Positions 15,920 to 35,186 of a DNA stretch of 64,000 nt are shown here, in pieces. Numbering within the stretch: the stretch's first letter is position 1; each line of letters begins with the position of its first letter. The DNA comes from Isoptericola halotolerans (GTDB lineage: Bacteria; Actinomycetota; Actinomycetes; Actinomycetales; Cellulomonadaceae): the NCBI RefSeq assembly GCF_013149785.1, contig NZ_JABEZU010000001.1:806001-870000 (forward strand). Direction: 5' to 3'. The position numbers and the translations under genes are program-made. Below the pieces are notes generated by a model that saw only the letters and a program-made list of their open reading frames with translations, had not been told where the DNA came from and did not search any database.

Positions 15920-17662
15920 GTGAGCGAGACGACCATCTCCGACGCCGCCGGAGGCCGCCGCCCCGTGCGTCACCTGGACCCGGACCGGGTCCGCCGCAGC
16001 CCGGGCGCCTCGCGGGTCGCGGAGACCACCTACGTCGCGGACCGGCTCATCGTCCGTGGGCCGCTGCCGGCGGGTCTGCGAGGGCAGGTCGCCGAGGCGG
16101 TTCCGGCGCTCGTCGCGGGGGGCGGCAGCGCACAGGCCGGCCTGGACCCGTGGCCCGAGGACGACGAGCCGCAGACGTGGATCGACGGGGTACGACGCAT
16201 CGCCACGGAGATGGGCTACCGGGTCGTCTACGACGGCACGCTGGGAGACCTCGCGGTCGACGACGTCGACGACGAGACGTTCGGGTACGCGCTGCGCCTG
16301 GTCCCGCTGCGCGACGACGACGTCGAGGTGGACGCCTGGCAGGTCCTCGAGCGGATCGCCGGGGAGCTCGGCGAGCTGGACGCTCGCGACGACGGCGACG
16401 AGGGGGAGGAGCGGACGCCGCGCGTGGGCCTCGATCATGTGATGCGGGCGCAGCGCCACCGGTCGACGCCGATGCCCTTCGTCCCCGTCGCTCGTGCTCG
16501 CAGCACCCCCTTGCCGTACAGCGCCGTCGACGAGTACGGGCGTCCCGGGACGGGCGGGCTGACGCCTGTGCGCTATCTCGGCGGTGCACCGCGTCGTGAG
16601 CTCGCCGACGGTCCGACGCCGTGGGCGGCCGCGGACGGCACACGGAGGCCGGTCGTGGCGATCGTCGACACCGGGGTCGGGTCGCACCCGTGGTTCGGCG
16701 AGTACGACCCGCACGATCCCCAGGACAGCCCGGTCGTCGTGCGGACCGCCTCCCTCGACGGTCGGCCGGTGGGGCTGTTCCCTGTGTCCCGGTTCGACTC
16801 CGAGGACGCTGAGTTCGGCGGCCTCAGCGTCGACCCGCTGACGGGCCCTCTGGACCCGGTGGCGGGGCACGGCACCTTCATGGCCGGAGTCGTCCACCAG
16901 GTCTGCCCGGACGCGGTGCTCATGGCCGTCCGCGCCTTCGGAGGTTCGGGCGACATCCCGGAGTGGCAGGTGCTCCACACCCTGTGGAGGTTGCTGCGCT
17001 ACCACCGGCGAGGACTGGCCGGCAGGGACGGCTACCACCAGGTCGACGTGGTGGTGCTGGCGATGGGTTACTACCACGAGCAGCCGGTGGACTACGGGTA
17101 CGACGGGCCTCTGCGGCGGGTGCTGCGCGAGCTGCGCCGTGCCGGTGTCGTCGTGGTCACCGCGGCAGGGAACGACGGGACCACGAGGCCCCTGTTCCCG
17201 GCCGCGTGGGCACCTCGCCTGGAGCACCGGGAGAACGGCCCGGCCCCGGTCGACGACCACCAGCTCTCATCGACGTACCCGCCCCTCCTGGTCGCCGGGG
17301 CCACCAACCCGGACGGCACGATCGCGGTCTTCAGCAACGACGGCCCGTGGGTCACCTGCGTCCGGCCGGGGGCCGCCGTCGTCTCCACGATGCCGACGAC
17401 GCTGGACGGGCCGGAGACCCCGGAAGCCCGAGTGGCCGAGCGGCTGAGACCCGGGGTCCGGGCAACGGTCGACCCGGACGACTTCACCGGGGGGTACGCC
17501 ACATGGAGCGGGACGTCGTTCTCGGCGCCGTACCTGGCTGCCCAGATCGCCGCGGCACGTCTGGGACGGGCCCGGGCCGACGGGGATCTCGCGGCGGCGA
17601 CGTGGGATGCTGTCGCGCAGGCGACGGGCCTCGGCCCTGTCGGGAGCAGCGCGTCCGGCTAG
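15920..17662 (+). CDS. cytoplasmic S8 (subtilisin-like) serine protease
   Basis: A 580-residue protease with an intact triad: Asp250 in VVAIVDTGVGSHPW, His317 in GHGTFMAGVVH, and Ser533 in WSGTSFSAPYLAAQIAAA; the oxyanion Asn is probably in TAAGNDG. The GTG at 15920 has a GAGGAG site; an upstream GTG at 15896 lacks one. There is no signal peptide and no obvious inhibitory I9 prodomain. Instead, about 240 N-terminal residues carry an unrecognised acidic domain (YVADRLIVRGPLPAG, DDVDDETFGYALRLVPL). It therefore probably acts inside the cell. The single TAG stop lies in the same frame as the CHAT coding region that follows. Proposed role: a protease cascade with the CHAT protein under the sigma factor. 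Confidence 0.9.
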   Translation: MSETTISDAAGGRRPVRHLDPDRVRRSPGASRVAETTYVADRLIVRGPLPAGLRGQVAEAVPALVAGGGSAQAGLDPWPEDDEPQTWIDGVRRIATEMGYRVVYDGTLGDLAVDDVDDETFGYALRLVPLRDDDVEVDAWQVLERIAGELGELDARDDGDEGEERTPRVGLDHVMRAQRHRSTPMPFVPVARARSTPLPYSAVDEYGRPGTGGLTPVRYLGGAPRRELADGPTPWAAADGTRRPVVAIVDTGVGSHPWFGEYDPHDPQDSPVVVRTASLDGRPVGLFPVSRFDSEDAEFGGLSVDPLTGPLDPVAGHGTFMAGVVHQVCPDAVLMAVRAFGGSGDIPEWQVLHTLWRLLRYHRRGLAGRDGYHQVDVVVLAMGYYHEQPVDYGYDGPLRRVLRELRRAGVVVVTAAGNDGTTRPLFPAAWAPRLEHRENGPAPVDDHQLSSTYPPLLVAGATNPDGTIAVFSNDGPWVTCVRPGAAVVSTMPTTLDGPETPEARVAERLRPGVRATVDPDDFTGGYATWSGTSFSAPYLAAQIAAARLGRARADGDLAAATWDAVAQATGLGPVGSSASG

Positions 17663-17674
17663 GAGGAGGCAGGG
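17661..17674 (+). promoter_or_regulatory. Shine-Dalgarno sequence placing a non-canonical start for the CHAT gene
   Basis: AGGAGGAGG overlaps the protease TAG stop and lies 5 bases before ATC-GAC-AAG. No ATG, GTG or TTG in the right frame occurs until 17825. The placement argues for initiation at or very near ATC (17675) by termination-reinitiation. Confidence 0.55.
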
Positions 17675-20230
17675 ATCGACAAGGCGGCGTACGACGCGCG
17701 TCTCCGCGAGGCGCAAGAGCTCAACGCGGCCTCGCAGGTCCGGCGGGCCTCGCGTGCCTACCAGGCACTCCTGCGCGACGTCCTGCCGCTGGAAGCCTCG
17801 ATCCACGGCGACTGGGTCGTCGAGATGCGTGTCCGCGCACTGATCGGTGAGGCGTCGTGCGTCTACGGGCTGACCGGTGACCTGGCCGGCGCGCGGAGGC
17901 TGATCGGTGAGGCGCTCGCCGCCGCACAGGTGCCTGCGCTGGCCGCTGTCGTGCACGCCCAGGACGGGCTGCTGCTGCTGAGGTCCGGCGACGCCGTCGC
18001 GGCGGCGCGGACCTTCGACCGCGCACTGTCGACCGCCGATCCCGAGAACCATCGGGACCTTGCCGTGGTGCACATCAACCGGGGGGCCGCGGCAGGTGAG
18101 ATGGGTGATCTCGACGCGGACCTCCGCCATCACGAGCTGGCGTTGCATCACGCGCGTCGCGCCGGGCACGACCTGTATGCGGCCTTCGCGCTCTTCAACC
18201 TGGGCTTCGGGAACTACCTGCGAGGTGACATCCCCGCGGCCCTGAACCAGATGGAGGAGGCGGCCGCGCTCCAGCCCGGCGGACCTGACGGCTGGTCGGA
18301 GGTGGGCCGTGCGGCGGTCCTGCTCGATGCGGGCCTGGTCACCGACGCCGAGAAGGTGCTGGCCGGCGCGGTCGACCTGCTGACGTCCGAGGACCTGACC
18401 GGGGAGCGGGGCGACGCCGCGCTCGGCCGGGCACAGTGCGCGATCCTGCTGAGGAGGTACGACGAGGCCGTCCGGTGGGCCGACAGGTCGCGCCGCGCGT
18501 TCCTCCTGGTCAGGAACGAGGCCTGGGCGCTGCGCGCCAGCGCGGTCGGGCTCGAGGCACTGCTGGCGGCGGACCGGGACGGAAGGCCCTCCCGCCGTGC
18601 GACCCGGCGCGCTCGTCGGGAACGGTCGTTGGCGCTCGCGGGTGACGCCGAACGTCGCGGACGGGGTGCGGGCGCTGTCGTCGCGGTGACGGGCAGGCTG
18701 CTCGCCGTCGAGTGGTCCCTGCTGGCCGGGGACGTCGGTCGTGCCGGAGAGATCGCCGGGACCCTGCCTCCGCGCCTGAGCGCTGACAACCCGCTCCCGC
18801 TGCGGGTGCACCACCAGTCCGTGCTGGCGCAGGTGGCCTTCGCGCGGGCCGATCGGCGTGCCGGGCTGCGTGCCGTGCGCCGTGGGCAGGAGATCCTGGC
18901 CGACCACCGGGCGCGTGTCGGGTCGGTCGAGGCGGTGGCTGCGGCGGCGGCGCACGGTGGCCGGCTCGCACGGGTGGACGTGGAGGCAGCGCTCGCCACC
19001 GGGCGGGCCCGCGCCGTGTTCGACGCCACCGAACGAGGCCGCGCGGCGTTCGCGGGTGCGGCCCGGGTGCGTCCGCCCGACGACCCCGAGCTCGCCGACC
19101 TCCTGACCCGCGCCCGGCGAGCCGGCGAGGAGGCTCGCGAGCTGGGTGCCAGCCCGGACCCCGCCGACCGGAAGGTCGGTGCTCGGCGGGAGCTCGAGTC
19201 GCGCAAGCTCCAGGAGCGTGCCCGGCGTCGCTCCTGGCGGCTTGCCGGAGCGGGGGAGAGGATGCCGACGGCGGCGACGGCGTCGGCCGTGGTCGAGCGT
19301 CTCCGGTGCGTCGCACCCGACGCCGTGCTCGTCTCCTACCTGCTCACCGACCGCGTCACGGCTCTCCGCGTCGCGTCCGACGGCGTCCGCTCGTCCGAGC
19401 TGTGCCCCGCTCCCGAGGTGCTGGAGCTGGCCCGCCGCGTGGGTCAGGACCTCCAGGTCCTCGCGAACCGGCTCATCCCCGCGCCGTTGCGGGAGATCGC
19501 GGCGACGTCCGCCCGACGGTCTCTCGCCCGGATCGACACGCTGCTGCTGGAGCCGCTCGGCGTCGGCGGGACGCTGCACGTCGCGGCTCGGGGTGCGCTG
19601 CTGGGGATCCCCTGGGCTGCGATGCCCTCCCGGGCCGGCCACGGGACCTGGGTCAACTCGTGGGCCGACCTCGGTTCCGTCGGTCGGCCTGCGGGCGTCG
19701 ACCGGGCGGTCGTCGTCGCCGGTCCGGGACTCGTGGCCGCAGAGGAGGAGGCCCGTCTGGTGGCGGAGGTGTGGGACGACGTCCAGGTGCTCACCGGGCC
19801 GGAGGCGACCTGCGCCGCCACGACGAGGGCATGGGTCGGCGCGGGGGTGGTCCATCTCGCCGCTCACGGGACGCACGAGCCGGACAACCCGTTGTTCTCC
19901 TCCGTCCGCCTCGCGGACGGTGCCCTGTACGCGCACGAGCTGGACGGTGCGGACCTGCGAGGGGCCGTCGTCGTCCTCTCGGCGTGCGAGGTCGGACGGT
20001 CCTCGTCGCGGATCGGTGGCGAGCCGCTCGGCCTGACGAGCGTGCTGCTGCGGCTGGGCGCCCGTGCCGTCGTCGCCGCCGTCGCACCGTTGCGTGACGA
20101 CGTCGCGGCACGGGTGATGCCACGGCTGCACCGGGAGCTGCGCGACGGGGCGGACGCCGCGACCGCCCTGGCTCGTGCCGTCCGGCCCGAGCCCGAACCG
20201 GTCCCGCTGGTCTGCTTCGGTCCGCTGTGA
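17675..20230 (+). CDS. TPR-CHAT domain protease (caspase-like), apparent ATC start
   Basis: About 851 residues if started at the ATC after the Shine-Dalgarno; 801 if the first ATG (17825) is used. I prefer the longer form because the extra residues (DKAAYDARLREAQELNAASQ, SRAYQALLRDVLPLE) form the helices expected to begin the TPR array. Helical TPR-like repeats continue to about residue 480. A coiled, Arg/Glu-rich segment is followed by the C-terminal CHAT domain, a clan-CD caspase-like protease, with His731 in VVHLAAHGTHEPDNP and Cys771 in VVLSACEVGRSSS. Both dyad residues are intact. No signal peptide. It is the last gene of the sigma/protease module. CHAT proteases of known systems, such as Craspase/TPR-CHAT, cleave defined proteins to trigger immunity or death; a similar role here is inference. 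Confidence 0.85.
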   Translation: MDKAAYDARLREAQELNAASQVRRASRAYQALLRDVLPLEASIHGDWVVEMRVRALIGEASCVYGLTGDLAGARRLIGEALAAAQVPALAAVVHAQDGLLLLRSGDAVAAARTFDRALSTADPENHRDLAVVHINRGAAAGEMGDLDADLRHHELALHHARRAGHDLYAAFALFNLGFGNYLRGDIPAALNQMEEAAALQPGGPDGWSEVGRAAVLLDAGLVTDAEKVLAGAVDLLTSEDLTGERGDAALGRAQCAILLRRYDEAVRWADRSRRAFLLVRNEAWALRASAVGLEALLAADRDGRPSRRATRRARRERSLALAGDAERRGRGAGAVVAVTGRLLAVEWSLLAGDVGRAGEIAGTLPPRLSADNPLPLRVHHQSVLAQVAFARADRRAGLRAVRRGQEILADHRARVGSVEAVAAAAAHGGRLARVDVEAALATGRARAVFDATERGRAAFAGAARVRPPDDPELADLLTRARRAGEEARELGASPDPADRKVGARRELESRKLQERARRRSWRLAGAGERMPTAATASAVVERLRCVAPDAVLVSYLLTDRVTALRVASDGVRSSELCPAPEVLELARRVGQDLQVLANRLIPAPLREIAATSARRSLARIDTLLLEPLGVGGTLHVAARGALLGIPWAAMPSRAGHGTWVNSWADLGSVGRPAGVDRAVVVAGPGLVAAEEEARLVAEVWDDVQVLTGPEATCAATTRAWVGAGVVHLAAHGTHEPDNPLFSSVRLADGALYAHELDGADLRGAVVVLSACEVGRSSSRIGGEPLGLTSVLLRLGARAVVAAVAPLRDDVAARVMPRLHRELRDGADAATALARAVRPEPEPVPLVCFGPL

Positions 20231-20492
20231 CGCGCGCCTCCCTCCCCGGGGTGCCGTGACGCCGCCGTCGTCGTGTAGGGTTCTCGGGTAACCCAAGACC
20301 GCCGGTCGTCAGATACTGCCCGGAGCTTGCTCCGAACGGTTGAAGACCGAAGTCCCGCGAAGAGCGGGGTCCTGCGCAGGTGACACGACGACGATCCACA
20401 GTCCTGCTGTGAGCTCCGAGCCCCGTGCGCCTGCGCCGGGGCTCTTTCTCTTTCCCGGGGTGACCGGTGGCTCCACCACCGGAAGGATTGCC
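20231..20492 (+). promoter_or_regulatory. rplJ leader (L10-type leader RNA region) with promoter-like TAGGGT
   Basis: A 262-base non-coding stretch upstream of rplJ. A TAGGGT -10-like hexamer lies at 20276-20281, about 210 bases before the L10 start, leaving a long leader. In many bacteria L10(L12)4 binds such a leader and represses its own operon. The leader here ends in an intrinsic-terminator-like hairpin, so attenuation is plausible. Exact structure was not folded. Confidence 0.55.
20418..20455 (+). terminator. attenuator-like terminator in the rplJ leader
   Basis: GAGCCCCG pairs with CGGGGCTC (20418-20425 with 20437-20444), followed by the pyrimidine-rich tail TTTCTCTTTC. This is one of the few hairpins in the window with a T-rich tail. 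Location upstream of rplJ, within the transcript, indicates attenuation rather than the end of the preceding operon. Confidence 0.6.
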
Positions 20493-21023
20493 ATGGCGAG
20501 GCCGGACAAGGCAGCCGCCGTCGCGGAGATCGCGGACAAGTTCCGTGAGACCAACGCGGCCGTGCTGACCGAGTACCGCGGGCTCACCGTCACGCAGCTC
20601 CAGGAGCTGCGACGGTCGCTGCGCGGCAACGCAACCTACGCCGTGGTGAAGAACACGCTGACGACGATCGCGGCCAAGGAGGCGGGTGTCGAGGGTCTCG
20701 ACGCCGACCTCAAGGGCCCCTCTGCGATCGCGTTCGTGACCGGGGACCCGGTCGAGGCCGCCAAGGGCCTGCGTGACTTCGCCAAGGCGAACCCTGCACT
20801 GGTCATCAAGGGCGGTGTCCTCGACGGGAACCCGCTGACCGCTGCGGAGATCACCCAGCTCGCGGACCTCGAGTCCCGCGAGGTTCTCCTGGCCAAGGTG
20901 GCTGGTGGGCTGAAGGCCACGCTGACGCGTGCTGCCTACGCCTTCTCGGCCAAGCCTGCCCAGGTCGCCCGAGTCATCGATGCCCTGCGTCAGAAGCAGG
21001 ACTCGGAGGGCGTCGCCGCCTGA
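20493..21023 (+). CDS. rplJ: 50S ribosomal protein L10
   Basis: A 176-residue stalk base protein that carries the L7/L12 dimers. The ATG at 20493 ([17 protein letters not shown]) has a GGAAGG site. Conserved rRNA-binding part: [21 protein letters not shown] and [12 protein letters not shown]; the C-terminal helix ([15 protein letters not shown]) is the L12-docking helix. The preceding leader suggests autoregulation together with rplL. Confidence 0.97.
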   Translation: MARPDKAAAVAEIADKFRETNAAVLTEYRGLTVTQLQELRRSLRGNATYAVVKNTLTTIAAKEAGVEGLDADLKGPSAIAFVTGDPVEAAKGLRDFAKANPALVIKGGVLDGNPLTAAEITQLADLESREVLLAKVAGGLKATLTRAAYAFSAKPAQVARVIDALRQKQDSEGVAA

Positions 21024-21107
21024 CCTGGCGGACGCCCTGACACACAACCCCCTGCTTCTGGCGGGCCGGACGGCCCGCGAAGCGCTGATTGAAAGGAACG
21101 CCACATC

Positions 21108-21497
21108 ATGGCGAAGCTCAGCACCGACGAGCTCCTGTCCGCCTTCGAGGAGCTCACCCTCATCGAGCTCTCCGAGTTCGTGAAGGCCTTCGAGGAGAAG
21201 TTCGACGTCACCGCCGCTGCTCCGGTCGCGGTTGCTGCCGCGGGCGGCGCCGCTGGTGGCGCCGAGGCCGAGGCTGCCGAGGAGCAGTCCGAGTTCGACG
21301 TCATCCTCGAGTCGGCCGGCGACAAGAAGATCCAGGTCATCAAGGAGGTGCGCGCGCTCACGTCCCTCGGTCTCAAGGAGGCCAAGGACCTGGTCGACGG
21401 CGCGCCGAAGCCGGTCGTCGAGGGCGTCGACAAGGACGCTGCCGAGAAGGCCAAGGAGGCGCTCGAGGGCGCCGGCGCCACCGTCACCCTCAAGTGA
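21108..21497 (+). CDS. rplL: 50S ribosomal protein L7/L12
   Basis: A 129-residue stalk protein recruiting translational GTPases. N-terminal dimerisation domain ([22 protein letters not shown]), a flexible Ala/Gly hinge, and the C-terminal factor-binding domain ([21 protein letters not shown]). ATG with GAAAGGAA site; 84 bp after rplJ. A 17-bp terminator hairpin follows. Confidence 0.97.
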   Translation: MAKLSTDELLSAFEELTLIELSEFVKAFEEKFDVTAAAPVAVAAAGGAAGGAEAEAAEEQSEFDVILESAGDKKIQVIKEVRALTSLGLKEAKDLVDGAPKPVVEGVDKDAAEKAKEALEGAGATVTLK

Positions 21498-21559
21498 GCA
21501 CCGCGGCCTGAGCCGCACTCACGGGTGGCACCGCGACCTGCGTCGCGGCGCCTGATCCG

Positions 21560-21598
21560 CACGAAGGCCCGTCCCCTCTCCGGGGGCGGGCCTTCGTG
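21560..21598 (+). terminator. terminator after rplL
   Basis: A 17-bp stem with one T-G wobble and a 5-nt loop (CACGAAGGCCCG...CGGGCCTTCGTG), 62 bases after the L12 stop. It closes the L10-L12 unit and leaves rpoB to its own promoter. Confidence 0.8.
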
Positions 21599-21810
21599 CT
21601 GTCCGGGCCTGTCCGTGGCGAGGTCCGTTCATGGGGAAACTGTGAGGAGGCGGGGGAGTGTGAGCAAGGGCTCCGTTCTCTGCCTGGCAACCTCGCCTGT
21701 CGGGCGGTAACGTCGGTGGGTACCGTTTCTTGGGCGGCATATGGCGGCCACCGAGACAACGTCCTCACAACCGACGAAGCCGAGGACGTCTGCTCGCGCG
21801 CCCTCGCGGG

Positions 21811-21839
21811 TGGACACGTCACTCGGCTTCGGCTACGCT
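21811..21839 (+). promoter_or_regulatory. sigma70-type promoter for rpoBC
   Basis: TGGACA, a spacer of exactly 17, and TACGCT match the housekeeping consensus well. It lies about 175 bases upstream of the rpoB start. The whole gap from 21498 to 22013 (516 bases) otherwise holds only the rplL terminator; no small gene was supported. Confidence 0.6.
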
Positions 21840-22013
21840 AGCGCTTTGCGCTCGCCTGTGCCCTGACGCCCTTTCCCGCTGTCGTCGTCCCGCCCGCTGA
21901 GATCACCGTGGTCACCCTCGGTCCCCTCGCGGCGCGGCCCTTCGCCTGCGGCTCGGCGCCCCGTCGCAGCACGAGCGTACAGCGTGCCATCGAACTGCAG
22001 GGAAGGACCCCTC

Positions 22014-25526
<3,513 letters not shown>

Positions 25527-25582
25527 TCCAGCGACCGGCTGAACGACGGAACATCCGAAAAGTTTTGAGGAAGTAGGACATC

Positions 25583-29464
<3,882 letters not shown>

Positions 29465-29477
29465 TCTCGTTCGGCAC

Positions 29478-29582
29478 GGGGTAGGGGAAGACCCCCGCCG
29501 ATCCGGTCGCGTTCACGGGCGCTGCGCGCCCTCCACTTCGGGAACGCGGACGACCGGATCGACGGGGGTCTTCCCCTACCCC
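29478..29582 (+). terminator. 105-nt long inverted repeat with nested hairpins after rpoC
   Basis: Arms of 32 bases (29478-29509 and 29551-29582) pair with one C-A mismatch. Inside, CGCGTTC (29508-29514, sharing two bases with the arm) can pair with GAACGCG (29542-29548), and within that GGGCG with CGCCC. It starts 14 bases after the beta' stop. It is probably the rpoBC terminator, but the design, matching the element at 4258, is unusually elaborate. Confidence 0.6.
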
Positions 29583-29700
29583 TTTGTCGTGTCCTCGCGG
29601 AAGGGTCGCAGGGACGACGACGGCGGTGCCGGCGGTGCCTCGGTGCGGTTTCGTCAGGGCGGGGGCGACGGACGTCACAGGGCGGCCGTCGTCTCGTCCT

Positions 29701-29729
29701 TTGACCACGCTTGCTTCCGCAGGTAGCCT
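29701..29729 (+). promoter_or_regulatory. strong sigma70-type promoter for the str operon
   Basis: TTGACC, a 17-bp spacer and TAGCCT lie about 285 bases upstream of rpsL. The 549-base gap from 29465 to 30013 otherwise holds the rpoC inverted repeat and an untranslated leader; several overlapping short frames there show no protein-like character. Confidence 0.65.
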
Positions 29730-30013
29730 AGGAAGCCGTGCCCGTGCCGTCGCGCCGTGCATCCGTCAGTACTCCGGGACCTGTGTCCGGGAACTGTGCG
29801 GAGGCGCCGTTGATGCGTGCACGAGCATCCCGGGGTGACCGCTCGACCCGTTCCGTCAGGACGGGGAGCGGACCCGGGCCATCGAGCCGGTGGTAAGTGG
29901 CGTTGCGGTCCGTGAGGATCGCGGGTGCTGCCTGCGATCGGCACGCACAAGCCAGACAGACCACCGTCGAGGGCCACGAGGCCCTCGTGAGCTCGAGAGA
30001 CGACGGAGACGTA

Positions 30014-30388
30014 GTGCCTACGATCCAGCAGCTCGTCCGCAAGGGCCGGACCTCCAAGGCCGGGAAGTCGAAGACCCCGGCCCTCAAGGGTTCCCCCCAG
30101 CGGCGCGGCGTGTGCACCCGTGTGTACACCACCACCCCCAAGAAGCCGAACTCGGCGCTCCGTAAGGTCGCGCGTGTGAAGCTCTCCTCCGGCATCGAGG
30201 TCACGGCCTACATCCCCGGTGTCGGCCACAACCTCCAGGAGCACTCGATCGTGCTCGTGCGCGGAGGCCGTGTGAAGGACCTTCCCGGCGTCCGCTACAA
30301 GATCGTGCGCGGCGCGCTCGACACCCAGGGTGTCAAGGGCCGTCAGCAGGCGCGTTCCCGGTACGGCGCGAAGAAGGAGAAGGCCTGA
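30014..30388 (+). CDS. rpsL: 30S ribosomal protein S12
   Basis: A 124-residue decoding-centre protein. GTG start ([11 protein letters not shown]) with GGAGAC upstream; longer frames reaching 29897 lack homology. The streptomycin-relevant lysines are both present, in [13 protein letters not shown] and [12 protein letters not shown], so the protein appears wild type. First gene of the str operon, and its last base overlaps the rpsG ATG. Confidence 0.97.
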   Translation: MPTIQQLVRKGRTSKAGKSKTPALKGSPQRRGVCTRVYTTTPKKPNSALRKVARVKLSSGIEVTAYIPGVGHNLQEHSIVLVRGGRVKDLPGVRYKIVRGALDTQGVKGRQQARSRYGAKKEKA

Positions 30389-30858
30389 TGCCTCGTAAGG
30401 GTCCGGCCCCCAAGCGGCCGCTCATCGTCGACCCCGTCTACGGGTCGCCCGTCGTGACGCAGCTGATCAACAAGGTCCTGCTCGACGGCAAGAAGTCCAC
30501 CGCGGAGTCCATCGTCTACGGCGCCCTCGAGGGTGTCCGCGACAAGACGGACCAGGACCCGGTCGTCGTGCTCAAGCGCGCGCTGGAGAACATCCGCCCG
30601 GCGCTCGAGGTCCGCTCCCGCCGTGTCGGTGGAGCGACCTACCAGGTGCCGGTCGAGGTCCGTCCGTCGCGCTCGACGACGCTCGCGCTGCGCTGGCTCA
30701 CCGACTTCTCGCGCGCTCGCCGCGAGAAGACGATGACCGAGCGTCTGATGAACGAGATCCTCGACGCCTCGAACGGCCTCGGTGCCGCGGTCAAGCGTCG
30801 CGAGGACATGCACAAGATGGCCGAGTCCAACAAGGCCTTCGCGCACTACCGCTGGTGA
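30388..30858 (+). CDS. rpsG: 30S ribosomal protein S7
   Basis: A 156-residue primary assembly protein of the 30S head. Visible blocks are [12 protein letters not shown], the rRNA-binding [16 protein letters not shown] and C-terminal [10 protein letters not shown]-like end ([10 protein letters not shown]). The ATG shares its first base with the S12 stop. In other bacteria S7 represses the str operon; no control was tested here. Confidence 0.97.
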   Translation: MPRKGPAPKRPLIVDPVYGSPVVTQLINKVLLDGKKSTAESIVYGALEGVRDKTDQDPVVVLKRALENIRPALEVRSRRVGGATYQVPVEVRPSRSTTLALRWLTDFSRARREKTMTERLMNEILDASNGLGAAVKRREDMHKMAESNKAFAHYRW

Positions 30859-30972
30859 TGCGCACGGACGACCTCGGGAGCATCCCGGGGTCGTCCGCGG
30901 ATCCGGAGCCGGCCGGAGGCCGGGTCTCCGGCACCGGTTCCCGACGTCCCACTACCCGAGGGGTAAGACACC

Positions 30973-33075
<2,103 letters not shown>

Positions 33076-33201
33076 GTCCCCACAGGTCGAACACCTGCAC
33101 AACCATCAACCTGTAGGAAACCGCAACGCCCCGAGGGTTAGGCTTGATCGGCCGACACTCGCAACGTTCGGAACATCTACCCAAGTCCCAGGAGGACCCC
33201 A

Positions 33202-34398
<1,197 letters not shown>

Positions 34399-34448
34399 TC
34401 TGCTGATCGCTCGATGATCCTGGGGAGCTGAGCTCCACCGGTTCTCTG

Positions 34449-34486
34449 CCCGAGGCCCGGACCCCTTGGTGGGACCGGGCCTCGGG
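34449..34486 (+). terminator. terminator after tuf
   Basis: A 12-bp perfect stem CCCGAGGCCCGG/CCGGGCCTCGGG lies about 50 bases after the EF-Tu stop. It ends the str operon before the S10 promoter region. Confidence 0.75.
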
Positions 34487-34512
34487 TGCGTCCGGGGTCA
34501 CACCCGGACGAC

Positions 34513-34542
34513 TTGGCCTCTTGCACCCTCGTGTGGCAAGAT
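34513..34542 (+). promoter_or_regulatory. candidate promoter for the S10 operon
   Basis: TTGGCC, an 18-bp spacer and CAAGAT, about 325 bases upstream of rpsJ. The gap from 34399 to 34866 (468 bases) contains the tuf terminator, this promoter and a structured leader; no gene was supported. Confidence 0.4.
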
Positions 34543-34643
34543 GGTCAAGTTGCCTGTCACGGGCGCGTTCTTTCTCGTGTCGAACAGTGTGTAGCACCGC
34601 GGTGCACGTCACGGCCTCTGGCTGGGACGGCGCCTGGAGCGGA

Positions 34644-34700
34644 CCCCTCCTTCGAGGGGCTCGTGGGGATGCCTGCTGTCGATACGCGGAACGCCCCACG
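34644..34700 (+). promoter_or_regulatory. paired hairpins in the rpsJ leader
   Basis: A tight 6-bp hairpin CCCCTC-CTTC-GAGGGG is followed at once by a larger stem CGTGGGG/CCCCACG (34662-34668 with 34694-34700). S10 operon leaders are L4-binding control elements in E. coli; whether this unrelated-looking structure does the same is unknown. Confidence 0.35.
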
Positions 34701-34866
34701 AGACACATGTCTCGACAGGCTGGACATACGTCGTGGTCCGCGCAGCGGTCCACAATCAACGGCCCCGACGCCGAACAGGCGTGCGCTCGAACATGTCGCA
34801 CTATGCGACACGCCCGAGCGCGGGGGTCGGACAGTAGCGGTTCGAGAGAGAGAGTCAGACGACGCC

Positions 34867-35175
34867 ATGGCGGGACAGAAGATCCGCATCCGGCTCAAGT
34901 CCTACGACCACGAGGTCATCGACAGCTCGGCGCGCAAGATCGTCGACACGGTGACGCGCGCTGGTGCGACGGTCGTGGGTCCGGTGCCGCTGCCGACGGA
35001 GAAGAACGTCTTCACCGTCATCCGGTCGCCTCACAAGTACAAGGACAGCCGTGAGCACTTCGAGATGCGCACGCACAAGCGCCTGATCGACATCATCGAT
35101 CCCACGCCGAAGGCGGTCGACTCGCTCATGCGCATCGACCTGCCGGCTGACGTGAACATCGAGATCAAGCTCTGA
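34867..35175 (+). CDS. rpsJ: 30S ribosomal protein S10
   Basis: A 102-residue protein of the 30S head and, as NusE, part of antitermination complexes. [19 protein letters not shown] and the loop [20 protein letters not shown] are typical. The ATG at 34867 is the family start; longer upstream frames are leader. First gene of the S10 operon, 11 bases before rplC. Confidence 0.97.
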   Translation: MAGQKIRIRLKSYDHEVIDSSARKIVDTVTRAGATVVGPVPLPTEKNVFTVIRSPHKYKDSREHFEMRTHKRLIDIIDPTPKAVDSLMRIDLPADVNIEIKL

Positions 35176-35186
35176 GGCTGGAGATC

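Noticed and set aside
14762-20230. Recent horizontal acquisition or mobile element carrying the sigma/protease module
   Set aside because: No integrase, transposase, flanking repeats or tRNA attachment site were found, and base composition looks like the neighbours.
17267-20296. Long antisense frame over the CHAT gene and protease end
   Set aside because: Low-complexity Arg/Gly/Pro translation with no domain; the sense strand has TPR and CHAT motifs.
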